NCBI GenBank assembly: GCA_905234855.1
Contig: CAJOIU010000014.1
Coordinates: 1-37,810 of the forward strand
Origin: an uncultured Oscillospiraceae bacterium
Lineage (GTDB): Bacteria > Bacillota > Clostridia > Oscillospirales > Oscillospiraceae
Reading direction: 5' to 3'
DNA length: 37,810 bases
Shown here: in pieces, positions 7,601-15,539 of the stretch
How the letters are laid out: each line of letters opens with the position of its first letter
Numbering within the stretch: position 1 is the first letter of the stretch
Notes under the pieces: generated by a model
Seen by the model: the letters and a program-made list of their open reading frames with translations, nothing else
Database searches by the model: none
Told to the model about the DNA's origin: nothing
Program-made: the position numbers and the translations under genes

Positions 7601-8690
7601 CACGGCGACGAAAAACGCGGAGCTGGACGGACTGCTGGAAGGCGGCAGGATCAACTATATCATCTATTCCGGCGCGGTGAGCGACGCGACGATGGGGGAT
7701 TTCCGGGTGCTCCACCGCCGGGCGATGCAGCTCGGCATCCCCGTGCTGACGACCCTCGATACCGCCGCGGCGCTGGCGGATATCATCGCCACGCGCTTTA
7801 CGCCCTATAACACCGAGCTTGTGGACATCAACCGCATGCGCACGGAGCGGCAGAAGCTCCGCTTCGCCAAGATGGAAAGCTCCGGCAACGACTATATCTT
7901 CATCGAGAACTTCGACGGTGCGGTCGCAAGCCCGGAGTCCCTCTGCGTCACCCTTTGCGCCCCCCATTACGGCATCGGCGCGAACGGCATCGTGCTGATC
8001 GAGCGCTCTGAGATCGCCGACGCGAAAATGCGCTCCTTCAACCGGGACGGCAGCGAGGGACGCCTCGCCGGGAACAATCTGCGCTGCGTCGGCAAGTATC
8101 TCTATGACAAGGGCATCGTGAAAAAAGACCGCCTCACGGTGGAGACGGCCAGCGGCGTCAAGGAGCTTGAGCTGTTTATCCGGGACGGTCGCGTCAGTTC
8201 CGCCTCTGTCGTCATGGGACGCGCCGATCTCGATCCCGCGAGCCTGCCCACCACACTGCCCGGCGAGCGGATCATAGACTATCCCATCTCATTGGCTGGG
8301 GCGGATTGGAGGGCCACCTGCCTGTCCATCGGAAACCCGCATTGCGTGGTGTTCCGCGACCGCATCGACGATCTCGACCTGCGGGTCATCGGCCCGGCCT
8401 TCGAGCATTCGGAGCTGTTCCCCGACCGTATCAACACCGAGTTTGTCCGCGCCGTGAACAAGACCACTCTGCGGATGCGCGTATGGGAGCGGGGCAACGG
8501 CGAAACGCTGGCCTGCGGCACCGGCGCATGCGCGGCGGCCATTGCCGCCGTGGAAAACGGCCTGTGCGAGAAGGGTGCGGATATCACCGTCAAGCAGCCC
8601 GGCGGCGACCTCATCGTGAATTATACCGATGAGGCGGTCACCCTCACGGGCAACACCGTCCTTGTATTTGAGGGCGAGCTGGAAGTATGA
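4659..8690 (+). CDS. carB-dapF: Carbamoyl-phosphate synthase large subunit fused to diaminopimelate epimerase
   Basis: This is one uninterrupted frame of 1343 residues. Residues 1 to about 1059 are a full CarB: two ATP-grasp halves (first starting [22 protein letters not shown], split here as two motifs; second at [20 protein letters not shown]) and a C-terminal MGS-like allosteric domain (about 930-1050, with [10 protein letters not shown] and [10 protein letters not shown]). From about residue 1060 a complete DapF follows (about 284 residues, normal length 275-285): [15 protein letters not shown], active-site Cys1143 in GNNLRCVGK, the GNPHCVVF motif and the second active-site Cys1286 in ACGTGACAA. 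Both cysteines needed for LL- to meso-DAP epimerisation are present. The chain would thus make carbamoyl phosphate and the DAP used in lysine and peptidoglycan synthesis. The start is the ATG at 4659 that overlaps the carA stop; an ATG at 7836 opens the DapF part in frame, so separate DapF translation is possible. Confidence 0.93.
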   Translation: [1343 protein letters not shown]

Positions 8691-8707
8691 TACCGGCATA
8701 AAACAAG

Positions 8708-8738
8708 ACCGCCGCGGGAGCGCTCCCGCGGCGGTTTG
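8708..8738. terminator. Bidirectional terminator between convergent operons
   Basis: A 28-base perfect palindrome (ACCGCCGCGGGAGC and its complement, 8708-8735) is followed by TTT on the plus strand and by CTTGTTTTA on the minus strand, so it can serve both carB-dapF and the nitroreductase operon. Confidence 0.7.
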
Positions 8739-8754
8739 GCGTATTCGGTTCGGA

Positions 8755-9273
8755 TCACTCCGCCCGGATGATCCAGCCTTCCTTGCGGGGCTTGGGCTCG
8801 GGCGTTTCGGCGGCGTGGCCGAGGATGCAGTTGCCGACGCCGACATAGCCCTCCGGCACGCCCCATTTTTTCATGAGCGCCTTGCCCTCTTCGGTTTCGA
8901 ACACCGGCTCGGCGCGGTCGATCCAGCACGAGCCGAGGCCGAGGGCGTGGGCGGCGTTCATGAGGTTTCCCATCACGAGGCTGCCGTCCTTCTGCGCCAT
9001 GGGCCATGTGCCGTCGGCAAAAACGACGCAGACGACCGGCGCGCCGTAGAAGGGATCGGCGTCCATGCCCATGACGCCCGCGTTCAGGCGGGAAATGGCG
9101 TCTCGGTCGGCCTTGTTCGTGACAGCGACGATGCAGGCGCGCTGCTCGCCCCGGGCGGTGGGGGCATAGGTGCCGGCCTCCAGAACGGCGTCCAGTGCCT
9201 CGCGGGAAACGGGCTCGTCCGTATATTTGCGGACGGCGCGGCGGGTGAGAAGATCGGTCAATGTGCTTTTCAT
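8755..9273 (-). CDS. Nitroreductase-family FMN oxidoreductase
   Basis: This 172-residue protein has the compact nitroreductase fold signature: N-terminal LLTRRAVRKYTDEPVSREALDAVLEAGTYAPTA-type start (seen as RRAVRKY and AGTYAPTARGEQ, the FMN phosphate and ring contacts), a middle GSLVMGNLMNAAHALGLGSCWID helix region, and a C-terminal VGVGNCILGHAAETPEPKPRK that is typical of the family end. Such enzymes reduce nitro groups, quinones or flavins with NAD(P)H; the substrate cannot be inferred. AAGGAGG lies 8 bases before the ATG. It is the last gene of a three-gene minus-strand operon, 27 bases behind the DUF2461 gene. Confidence 0.9.
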   Translation of the reverse strand: MKSTLTDLLTRRAVRKYTDEPVSREALDAVLEAGTYAPTARGEQRACIVAVTNKADRDAISRLNAGVMGMDADPFYGAPVVCVVFADGTWPMAQKDGSLVMGNLMNAAHALGLGSCWIDRAEPVFETEEGKALMKKWGVPEGYVGVGNCILGHAAETPEPKPRKEGWIIRAE

Positions 9274-9300
9274 AGCGGAGTTCCTCCTTGTATCGGTGTT

Positions 9301-9972
9301 TCAAAAATCCAGCAGATAGCGGTAAAGCGGAACGAGGGCGGAAAAATCCTCCGCCAGCGTATCCGCCAGCTCTTGTCCGGGGGGATCGGGATCGAACCAG
9401 ACGGTTTTGCCCAGAACGATCCGGCGGGCGTTGTACCAGTCGTACAGGAGCTTGCCCGGATCGCCCTTTGGGCGCTTATATACGCCGCCGAGGAGGTCGA
9501 AGCCGTCAAGCTTGTTCACCTTCCGCACGATGCGGCTGAGCTTTTCGGGATGCGCGTCGATGCTCTGCCGCCAGTGCTCCAGAGCATCCGCGCCGATGTT
9601 CCAATAACCCAGTCCCCAGTCGCAGCAGCGCGCCTCCACGCCGAAGTAAAATTGCGGCTCTTCGGCGTATACACGGCCTGTGCGGCCGAGGGAGAACCAC
9701 ATATGATCGTTCAATGGGCCGCGGCCGTTCAGCGTTCGCGCGTCCCGGTAGATGCGGGAGATATGGGGCATGAGGGCAAGATCGGGAAACCGCTCCGCGA
9801 GCGTGTCGGCGAGCTGAAAGGCAAGGGATTTCACCGGGCCGTGCAGGCAGCGCTCGTAATCGTCCCGATGCGCCTCGAACCACGGCTTTTCGTTGTTAAG
9901 GGCGATGCCCCACAGAAAATCCGGCAGCTCCTTGGGAAAGCCCCCGAAGGGGGGCAGCTTTTCTTTTGCCAT
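9301..9972 (-). CDS. DUF2461 (TIGR02453-type) protein
   Basis: This 223-residue protein has the family pattern: an N-terminal FGGFPKELPDFLWGIALNNEKPWFEAHR-type opening (FLWGIALNNEKPWFEAHRDDYE), a central ISRIYRDARTLNGRGPLNDHMW-like block, GVEARCCDWGLGYW and a C-terminal VWFDPDP. The biochemical function of DUF2461 is unknown. GGAGG precedes the ATG. It sits 13 bases downstream of the CoA-transferase gene and 27 bases upstream of the nitroreductase gene, so the three are probably co-transcribed; no functional link is evident. Confidence 0.88.
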   Translation of the reverse strand: MAKEKLPPFGGFPKELPDFLWGIALNNEKPWFEAHRDDYERCLHGPVKSLAFQLADTLAERFPDLALMPHISRIYRDARTLNGRGPLNDHMWFSLGRTGRVYAEEPQFYFGVEARCCDWGLGYWNIGADALEHWRQSIDAHPEKLSRIVRKVNKLDGFDLLGGVYKRPKGDPGKLLYDWYNARRIVLGKTVWFDPDPPGQELADTLAEDFSALVPLYRYLLDF

Positions 9973-9985
9973 AGTCGCCTCCGGC

Positions 9986-11308
9986 TTACCAGATCTGGAG
10001 CCGCTCCGCCTCCCGGCGAAGCTCGGAGCGGAAATCGGGATGGGATACGGCGATCAGCTCCTGCACCCGCTGACGGACGGACTTGCCCCGCAAATGGGCG
10101 ACGCCGTATTCGGTGACGACGATATCCACGATGTTGCGGGGGATGGAGACCACATTGCCGGCGGTGAGCTGCGGCACGATGCGGGAGATCGTCCCGCTCT
10201 TCGCGGTGGATTGCAGGGCGATGATGCCGCGCCCGTTTTTCGCGTGGAACGCGCCGTAGGCGAAATCCCATGCGCCGCCCGTGCCGGAATACTGCTTTCC
10301 GGCGATGGTTTCCGAGCAGATCTGTCCGGTGAGGTCGATCTCGAGCGCGGTGTTCACGGAGACCATGTTTTCGTTCCGGGCGATATTGAAGGGGTCGTTC
10401 ACATAGCTCACCGGCAGAAGCTCGATCATGGGGTTGTCGTTGATATATTCATAGAGCTCCTTCGAGCCCCATGCGAAGGCGGCGACGGAGCGGTTGCGGT
10501 GGAACAGCTTGCGGCTGTTGTTCACCGCGCCGCAGGCCATGAGCTTGCCCATGGCGGAGCCGAGCATCTCGGTGTAGATGCCGAGATCGTGCCGATCCAC
10601 CAGCCGCTCCGCCACGGCGTCCGGCATGCCGCCGATGCCGAGCTGGATGCAGTCCCCGTCGTGGATGAGATCGGCGGCATAGTCCGCGATGGCCTCCTGC
10701 ACCGGCGTTTTCGGATAAATGGGCGAATTGGAGACCGAGCGCTCGCCGTCCACGAAGAAGTTGACCTTTTCGGCGGAGATGCGGTTTGTGCCGCTCGTAT
10801 AGGGCAGGTTGGGGTTGATCTCCAAGATCACCGTTTCGCAGATATCGAACATCTCCAGCTCGAACTGCTGGCTGGAGGACATGCAGACATAACCGAAGCG
10901 ATCCATGGGCGTGACGGCGCCGACGAACACATTCGGGCGCTTGGTTTCGATCATAGCGGCGGAGCAGCTGTGCAGATTGTTCGGCACGAAGCTCACCCGC
11001 CCCGCGGCGTGGAGCTTCCGCAGGCCGGGTCCGTAGAAGATCGAGAGGATGGAGATCACATCCTCCATGCCGTCAAGGGTGAGAAAAGGATAATCCTCCG
11101 GCGGGTTCGCCAGCCAGATCGTCACATCATGCACGCCCCGGTCGCGGATCTCATGCAGATGCCGCAGAAACTCTACCGGCTCGTTGCCGTAGGCGGCGAC
11201 GGCGATCACGTCCCCGGTCTTGATCTGGGCGATCGCCTCGCTCATCGATATGAATTTGGAGTCATAGATCCTGTTTTTGATTTCTTCTTTGTTGAAAACA
11301 TCCATCAT
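9986..11308 (-). CDS. Acetyl-CoA hydrolase/CoA-transferase family (4-hydroxybutyrate or butyryl-CoA:acetate type)
   Basis: The 440 residues match the AbfT/But group, which moves CoA between acetate and an acyl group through a glutamyl-CoA intermediate. The likely catalytic residue is Glu247 in DLGIYTEMLGS. Other family marks are LGIGGMPDAVAERL (about 223-236), GQICSETIAGKQYSGTGGAWDF and TEYGVAHLRGKSVRQRVQELI near the C-terminus. The exact acyl substrate cannot be read from the sequence: butyrate and 4-hydroxybutyrate enzymes share these motifs, and the GTGG-AWDF form here differs from the common GTGGQVDF. It is the first gene of a three-gene minus-strand operon. The start is one of two adjacent ATGs, preceded by GGTGATG. 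Confidence 0.88.
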   Translation of the reverse strand: MMDVFNKEEIKNRIYDSKFISMSEAIAQIKTGDVIAVAAYGNEPVEFLRHLHEIRDRGVHDVTIWLANPPEDYPFLTLDGMEDVISILSIFYGPGLRKLHAAGRVSFVPNNLHSCSAAMIETKRPNVFVGAVTPMDRFGYVCMSSSQQFELEMFDICETVILEINPNLPYTSGTNRISAEKVNFFVDGERSVSNSPIYPKTPVQEAIADYAADLIHDGDCIQLGIGGMPDAVAERLVDRHDLGIYTEMLGSAMGKLMACGAVNNSRKLFHRNRSVAAFAWGSKELYEYINDNPMIELLPVSYVNDPFNIARNENMVSVNTALEIDLTGQICSETIAGKQYSGTGGAWDFAYGAFHAKNGRGIIALQSTAKSGTISRIVPQLTAGNVVSIPRNIVDIVVTEYGVAHLRGKSVRQRVQELIAVSHPDFRSELRREAERLQIW

Positions 11309-11324
11309 TACATCACCGTTTCTT

Positions 11325-11354
11325 AGTATACCATAAATTTCCGCTGCTGCACAA
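11325..11354 (-). promoter_or_regulatory. Promoter of the CoA-transferase operon
   Basis: On the minus strand TTGTGC (11354-11349), an 18-base spacer and TATACT (11330-11325) lie 16 bases before the ATG. This is close spacing, so the leader would be very short. Confidence 0.5.
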
Positions 11355-11372
11355 CGCTTTCCCGCGCCGTTC

Positions 11373-11402
11373 TTGACAAATATTCGCGGGCTACCTTATA
11401 AT
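11373..11402 (+). promoter_or_regulatory. Promoter of metY-metA
   Basis: TTGACA (11373-11378), 18-base spacer, TATAAT (11397-11402), about 37 bases before the metY ATG. The leader is too short for a SAM riboswitch, and none is seen. Confidence 0.75.
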
Positions 11403-11439
11403 AATTTTTGTTATTAACTGATTAAAGGGGCAGTATCCG

Positions 11440-12723
11440 ATGAATCACTATCGTCCAGAGACCGTATGCGTGCAGGGCGGCTATACGCCCGGTAACGGCG
11501 AGCCGCGCCAGATCCCCATCATCCAGTCCACCACCTTCAAGTATGCCACCAGCGAGGATATGGGCAAGCTCTTCGATCTGGAGGCCAGCGGCTATTTCTA
11601 TACCCGCCTGCAGAACCCGACGAACGACTTCGTGGCGGCGAAGATCGCAGAGCTCGAGGGCGGCACCGCCGCCATGCTCACCTCCTCCGGGCAGGCGGCG
11701 AATTTCTTCGCGATGTTCAATATCGCCTCCTGCGGCGACCATATCGTGTCGTCCTCCAGCATCTACGGCGGCACCTTCAACCTCATCTCCGTCACCATGG
11801 CGAAGATGGGCATCGAGGTGACCTTCGTTGCGCCGGATTGCTCCGACGAGGAGCTGGCGGCCGCCTTCCGGCCGAATACCAAGTGCGTTTTCGGCGAGAC
11901 CATCGCCAATCCCGCGCTGACCGTCCTCGATATCGAGCGCTTTGCCAAGGCCGCCCACGACCACGGCGTTCCCCTCATCGTGGACAATACCTTCGCCACG
12001 CCGGTGGGCTGCCGTCCCTTCGAGTGGGGTGCGGACATCGTCACCCATTCCACCACGAAATATATGGACGGCCACGGTGTCGCCGTCGGCGGAGCGATCG
12101 TGGATTCCGGCAAGTTCGACTGGATGGCGCACGCCGAGAAATTCCCCGGCCTCTGCACGCCGGACGAGAGCTATCACGGCATCACCTATGCCGAGAAATT
12201 CGGCAGGGAGGGCGCGTTCATCACCAAATGCACCGCCCAGCTCATGCGGGATTTCGGCTCGATCCAGTCCCCGCAGAATGCCTTTTATCTGAATCTCGGG
12301 CTGGAGAGCCTGCATGTCCGCATGGCGCGCCATTGCGAGAACGGGCAGGCTGTGGCGGAATTTCTCGCCGCGCATCCGAAGATCGAACGGGTCAGCTACT
12401 GCGGCCTGCCCGGGGATAAATACCACGCGCTCGCGCAGAAGTATCTGCCGAACGGCTCCTGCGGCGTCGTATCCTTCGAGATCCGGGGCGGCCGGGAGGC
12501 GGCGGGTGTATTTATGAAGCATCTGCGCCTTGCCGCCATCGAGACGCATGTGGCCGACGCGCGCACCTGCTGCCTCAATCCCGCCAGCTCCACTCACCGC
12601 CAGATGACCGACGAGCAGCTTGCCGCCGCGGGCGTTCCGGCCGGGCTTGTTCGCATGTCCTGCGGGCTGGAGAGCAAGGAGGATCTCATCGAGGATATCC
12701 GGCAGGCATTGGAGGCCGTGTAA
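11440..12723 (+). CDS. metY: O-acetylhomoserine sulfhydrylase (PLP enzyme)
   Basis: This enzyme of the Cys/Met metabolism PLP family (427 residues, usual length) makes homocysteine from O-acetylhomoserine and sulfide. Visible marks: IPIIQSTTFKYATSEDM, the YTRLQNPTNDFVAAKIAELEGG motif, the SSGQAANFFA phosphate-loop region, DNTFATP and the PLP lysine Lys207 in HSTTKYMDGHG. The insertion between the PLP lysine and the C-terminal domain (EKFPGLCTPDESYHG) is characteristic of MetY rather than of MetB/MetC. AAAGGGG lies about 10 bases before the ATG. metA starts at the base following the stop, so the two are co-translated. The MetA partner is of the acetyl type, which fits this substrate. Confidence 0.94.
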   Translation: MNHYRPETVCVQGGYTPGNGEPRQIPIIQSTTFKYATSEDMGKLFDLEASGYFYTRLQNPTNDFVAAKIAELEGGTAAMLTSSGQAANFFAMFNIASCGDHIVSSSSIYGGTFNLISVTMAKMGIEVTFVAPDCSDEELAAAFRPNTKCVFGETIANPALTVLDIERFAKAAHDHGVPLIVDNTFATPVGCRPFEWGADIVTHSTTKYMDGHGVAVGGAIVDSGKFDWMAHAEKFPGLCTPDESYHGITYAEKFGREGAFITKCTAQLMRDFGSIQSPQNAFYLNLGLESLHVRMARHCENGQAVAEFLAAHPKIERVSYCGLPGDKYHALAQKYLPNGSCGVVSFEIRGGREAAGVFMKHLRLAAIETHVADARTCCLNPASSTHRQMTDEQLAAAGVPAGLVRMSCGLESKEDLIEDIRQALEAV

Positions 12724-13665
12724 ATGCCCATCAAAATCCCAAACCAGCTCCCCGCGACGGCGACGCTCACGCAGGAAAACATCTTCGTCATGACGGAGAC
12801 CCGCGCCCTCTCGCAGGAGATCCGTCCGCTGCATATCCTGCTTTTGAACCTTATGCCCACGAAGATCGAGACGGAGACCCAGCTTGCCCGTGTGCTCGGC
12901 AATACGCCTCTGCAGATCGAACTGGAGCTGATGGCCACCGGCGGTCATGTGCCGAAAAACACGCCGCAGGAGCATATGCTGTCGTTTTATCAGAGCTTCG
13001 ACGATGTGCGAGACCGCACCTTCGACGGGCTCATCATCACCGGCGCGCCGGTGGAGCTGATGGAATACGAGCAGGTCGATTACTGGCCCGAGCTTTGCGA
13101 GATCATGGAGTGGTCGAAAACGCACGTCCATTCCACGCTGCATATCTGCTGGGGCGCTCAGGCGGCGCTGTATTATCACTACGGCATCCCCAAGCGAAAG
13201 CTGGAGCAGAAGCTGTTCGGCGTGTTCCGGCATACGGTGGAGGATCCGAATTATATCCTCTTCCGGGGTTTCGACGATAAGTTCTGGGTGCCGCACTCCC
13301 GCCATACCACGGTTTACCGCGAGGATATCGAGGCCGTACCGGAGCTGAAGATCCTTGCCGCCTCCCCGGAGGCGGGGGTCTATGCCGTCAAGACCGACGG
13401 CGGACGGCAGGTCTACCTGATGGGTCACGCGGAATATGATCGCGATACGCTAAAAAAGGAGTATCTGCGGGATGTGGCCGCGGGCGCGGACATCCGGATG
13501 CCGAAAAACTATTTTCCCGATGACGACCCGGCCAAGGAACCCATCGTGACGTGGCGCTCATGCGCCCATCTGCTCTACGGCAACTGGCTCAACTACTGCG
13601 TGTACCAGACCGTGCCGTATGACATCCGCGATATCGAAAAAGGCCTCCGCACGGAGGAAATATAG
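12724..13665 (+). CDS. metA: Homoserine O-acetyltransferase (MetA family)
   Basis: The 313 residues match MetA (HTS/HTA) length. Catalytic residues are present at the canonical positions: Cys142 in [15 protein letters not shown], His235 and Glu237 in MGHAEYD. Residue 111 is Glu (ITGAPVE), which in biochemically studied family members selects acetyl-CoA, whereas Gly111 selects succinyl-CoA. The gene is therefore best read as an acetyltransferase even though the family name is homoserine succinyltransferase. It makes O-acetylhomoserine, which MetY, encoded immediately upstream with no spacer, converts to homocysteine. No terminator is obvious after the stop. Confidence 0.93.
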   Translation: MPIKIPNQLPATATLTQENIFVMTETRALSQEIRPLHILLLNLMPTKIETETQLARVLGNTPLQIELELMATGGHVPKNTPQEHMLSFYQSFDDVRDRTFDGLIITGAPVELMEYEQVDYWPELCEIMEWSKTHVHSTLHICWGAQAALYYHYGIPKRKLEQKLFGVFRHTVEDPNYILFRGFDDKFWVPHSRHTTVYREDIEAVPELKILAASPEAGVYAVKTDGGRQVYLMGHAEYDRDTLKKEYLRDVAAGADIRMPKNYFPDDDPAKEPIVTWRSCAHLLYGNWLNYCVYQTVPYDIRDIEKGLRTEEI

Positions 13666-13695
13666 CAGATACATCGGGTTATCTTCAAAAAACCG

Positions 13696-13725
13696 CTTAC
13701 ATTTTCTCCCACTCTATGGTATACT
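13696..13725 (+). promoter_or_regulatory. Probable promoter of the CarD-like gene
   Basis: CTTACA (13696-13701), 18-base spacer, TATACT (13720-13725). Confidence 0.45.
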
Positions 13726-13797
13726 GTGTATAGTTGCGGGTAGTATTGCCTTCCGAAAGCGGAAGGATAATCCGTGGAGAAAGGAGTGTGTATCGCT

Positions 13798-14322
13798 GTG
13801 TATCAGACGGGAGAGCTGATCCTGTACGGAAGCACCGGCGTATGCCGCGTGACGGAAATCGTCGCCAAAAAATTCAGCCGGACCGAGCCGGAAAAGCTTT
13901 ATTACGTTCTGACGCCGCTGTACTCCTCCGGGACGATCACGACCCCCGTGGATAACGGCAAGGTGTTCACCCGCCCGGTCATTTCCCGGGATGAGGCCAT
14001 TGCCCTGATCGACACGATCCCCACCATCCACGCGGAGGCCTACCATAACCAAAACCTCCAGCAGCTTGAAAACCACTACAAGGCCGAGCTCGAAAGCCAC
14101 GACTGCTCCGATCTGCTGCGGCTGACCATGTCCACCTATCAGAAAAAGGTGGAGCGCGAAAAAGCAAAGCTCAAATTCGGCGCGGTGGATCGCCGCTATA
14201 TGGAGCGGGCGGAAAACCTGCTTTTCGGCGAGCTGGCCGTGGCGCTTGATATCGCCCGCGACAGCGTGCAGACCTTCATCGAGGACAGGCTTCAAATGCA
14301 GCTTCCGAAGGGTGCGGAATAA
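13798..14322 (+). CDS. CarD-like transcription regulator
   Basis: The N-terminal half (YQTGELILYGSTGVCRVTEI, then a tyrosine-rich LYYVLTPLYSS segment) matches the CarD/CdnL/TRCF RNA-polymerase-interaction domain; the C-terminal half is helical with MSTYQKKVEREKAKLKFGAVDRRYMERAENLLFGELA-like features (ERAENLL, GELAVAL) typical of clostridial CarD proteins. Such proteins bind the beta subunit and tune initiation at promoters. I chose the GTG at 13798, because it is preceded at good distance by AAGGAG (13781-13786) and gives the family-typical start; a GTG at 13774 would add 8 residues and bury the ribosome site. It gives 174 residues. It has its own promoter and terminator and lies just before the secreted-protein cluster. 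Confidence 0.85.
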   Translation: MYQTGELILYGSTGVCRVTEIVAKKFSRTEPEKLYYVLTPLYSSGTITTPVDNGKVFTRPVISRDEAIALIDTIPTIHAEAYHNQNLQQLENHYKAELESHDCSDLLRLTMSTYQKKVEREKAKLKFGAVDRRYMERAENLLFGELAVALDIARDSVQTFIEDRLQMQLPKGAE

Positions 14323-14340
14323 TAAAAAATCGAAGCATGG

Positions 14341-14368
14341 CGCCGTCCGGCAAGGACGGCGTTTTTTC
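14341..14368 (+). terminator. Rho-independent terminator
   Basis: CGCCGTCC (14341-14348) pairs with GGACGGCG (14354-14361), followed by six T. Confidence 0.85.
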
Positions 14369-14372
14369 CTTC

Positions 14373-14401
14373 TTGACGAAAGCGGGCAGGAATAGTATAC
14401 T
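14373..14401 (+). promoter_or_regulatory. Sigma-A promoter of the three-module secreted protein
   Basis: TTGACG (14373-14378), 17-base spacer, TATACT (14396-14401). It begins 5 bases after the T tract of the preceding terminator. The 50-base leader ends in AGGAGGG. Confidence 0.8.
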
Positions 14402-14456
14402 GAAAGAGGTTAATTCCTTAACATTTGTGGGACAAAAACAACAGGAGGGAAAAATT

Positions 14457-15335
14457 ATGAAAAAGCTATCCAAGATCCTTGCGCTGCTCGTTGCGCTGTG
14501 CATGATCCTCGCCATCGGCGCTTTCGCGTCCGGCGAGCCGTCCGACGCCTCGGGCGAGCCTGCGGCTGCCGGCGGCAAGTCCGTGGAGGAGGCCTATGTG
14601 GAGTATATCCACGAGTGGCTGCTCAATGAGCTGACGGTGAACAGCACCATGACCATCGAGCAGGTGGAGGACGAGTTCATGCCCGCCGTGGAGGAAGGCC
14701 GGTATGACGAGTTCCCCGCCGATATGCTGTATAACGGCATGCTGAACTCCGGCGTCGCCATGACGTTTGAGGAATTTGCGGCGCAGTATGTTCCCGAGGG
14801 CGACGCTTCCGGCGAAGCCTCCGACGCCTCCGGCGAGGCCATGTCCGTGGAGGATGCCTATGTGGAATATATCCACGAGTTCCTGCTCAATGAACTGACG
14901 GTGAACACCGGCGGCATGACCATCGAGATCATCGAGGACGAGTTCATGCCCGCGGTGGAGGAAGGCCGTTATAATGACTTCCCCGCTGACATGCTCTACA
15001 GCGGCATGCTGGATTCCGGCGTGGCCATGACCTTTGAGGAATTTGCCGCCCAGTATGTCCCCGCCGCGGCGGCTCCCGCTGCGGGCGGCTACACCGCCGA
15101 TGAGGCGGGCTATAAGGCCTATCTGAAGGATTGGGTCGCGGCGAACCCCGCCGTGCAGGCGAACATCGACGAGTTCAACGCGGGCATCGACGCGGGCGCT
15201 TACAATGAGTTCCCGATGGAGATGTGCTTCACCGATCAGTGGTTCGGCTTTGCCGCCTTGACCCTTGACCAGTTCCTCGCCGCGGGCGGCGTTGCGGAGA
15301 TCCCTGCCTTCGATCCGAACCTCGCCCCCGACTGA
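14457..15335 (+). CDS. Secreted protein made of three tandem helical modules
   Basis: This 292-residue protein has a signal peptide (MKKLSKILALLVALCMILA, probable cut after AFA) and a mature start SGEPSDASGEP. It then holds three copies of one module: residues about 42-113, 130-202 and 211-292. The first two are nearly identical (AYVEYIHEWLLNELTVN, DEFMPAVEEGRY, FPADMLYNGML, MTFEEFAAQYVP). The third is divergent and ends in VAEIPAFDPNLAPD. The third copy closely resembles the C-terminus of the beta-helix protein at 31236 (YKAYLKDWV against WKAYLKEYV; EIPAFDPNL in both). No known domain was recognised. No membrane anchor or LPXTG is present. The module's role is unknown; a binding or anchoring part shared within the family is plausible. 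Confidence 0.85.
   Translation: MKKLSKILALLVALCMILAIGAFASGEPSDASGEPAAAGGKSVEEAYVEYIHEWLLNELTVNSTMTIEQVEDEFMPAVEEGRYDEFPADMLYNGMLNSGVAMTFEEFAAQYVPEGDASGEASDASGEAMSVEDAYVEYIHEFLLNELTVNTGGMTIEIIEDEFMPAVEEGRYNDFPADMLYSGMLDSGVAMTFEEFAAQYVPAAAAPAAGGYTADEAGYKAYLKDWVAANPAVQANIDEFNAGIDAGAYNEFPMEMCFTDQWFGFAALTLDQFLAAGGVAEIPAFDPNLAPD
14580..15335 (+). repeat. Three-copy intragenic module repeat
   Basis: Copy 1 is 14580-14795, copy 2 is 14844-15062 and copy 3 is about 15087-15335. Copies 1 and 2 are similar at DNA level as well as protein level, indicating a recent duplication, with a SGEASDASGEAM spacer between them. Confidence 0.8.
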
Positions 15336-15354
15336 TAATACCGCATAAGCACAG

Positions 15355-15390
15355 CAGCGCGGCCGGCTTTTATGGCCGCGCTGTTTTTTT
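15355..15390 (+). terminator. Rho-independent terminator
   Basis: CAGCGCGGCC (15355-15364) pairs with GGCCGCGCTG (15374-15383), followed by seven T. Confidence 0.85.
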
Positions 15391-15539
15391 CGGTGCATGG
15401 ACGCCGCCCCGCAAGGGCGTCAGCCGCAAAACGTCCCGATCCTTCAGCAGCGGTAATGGATGCTGATCGAGAAATATTTTGCGTCCGGCACCCTTACGGG
15501 ACTTCTGATTCTTTTTCCGTCTCTTTTTGCGTATTGTGC

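Noticed and set aside
11355-11439. SAM (S-box) riboswitch before metY.
   Set aside because: The leader after the promoter is under 40 bases and shows no S-box core.
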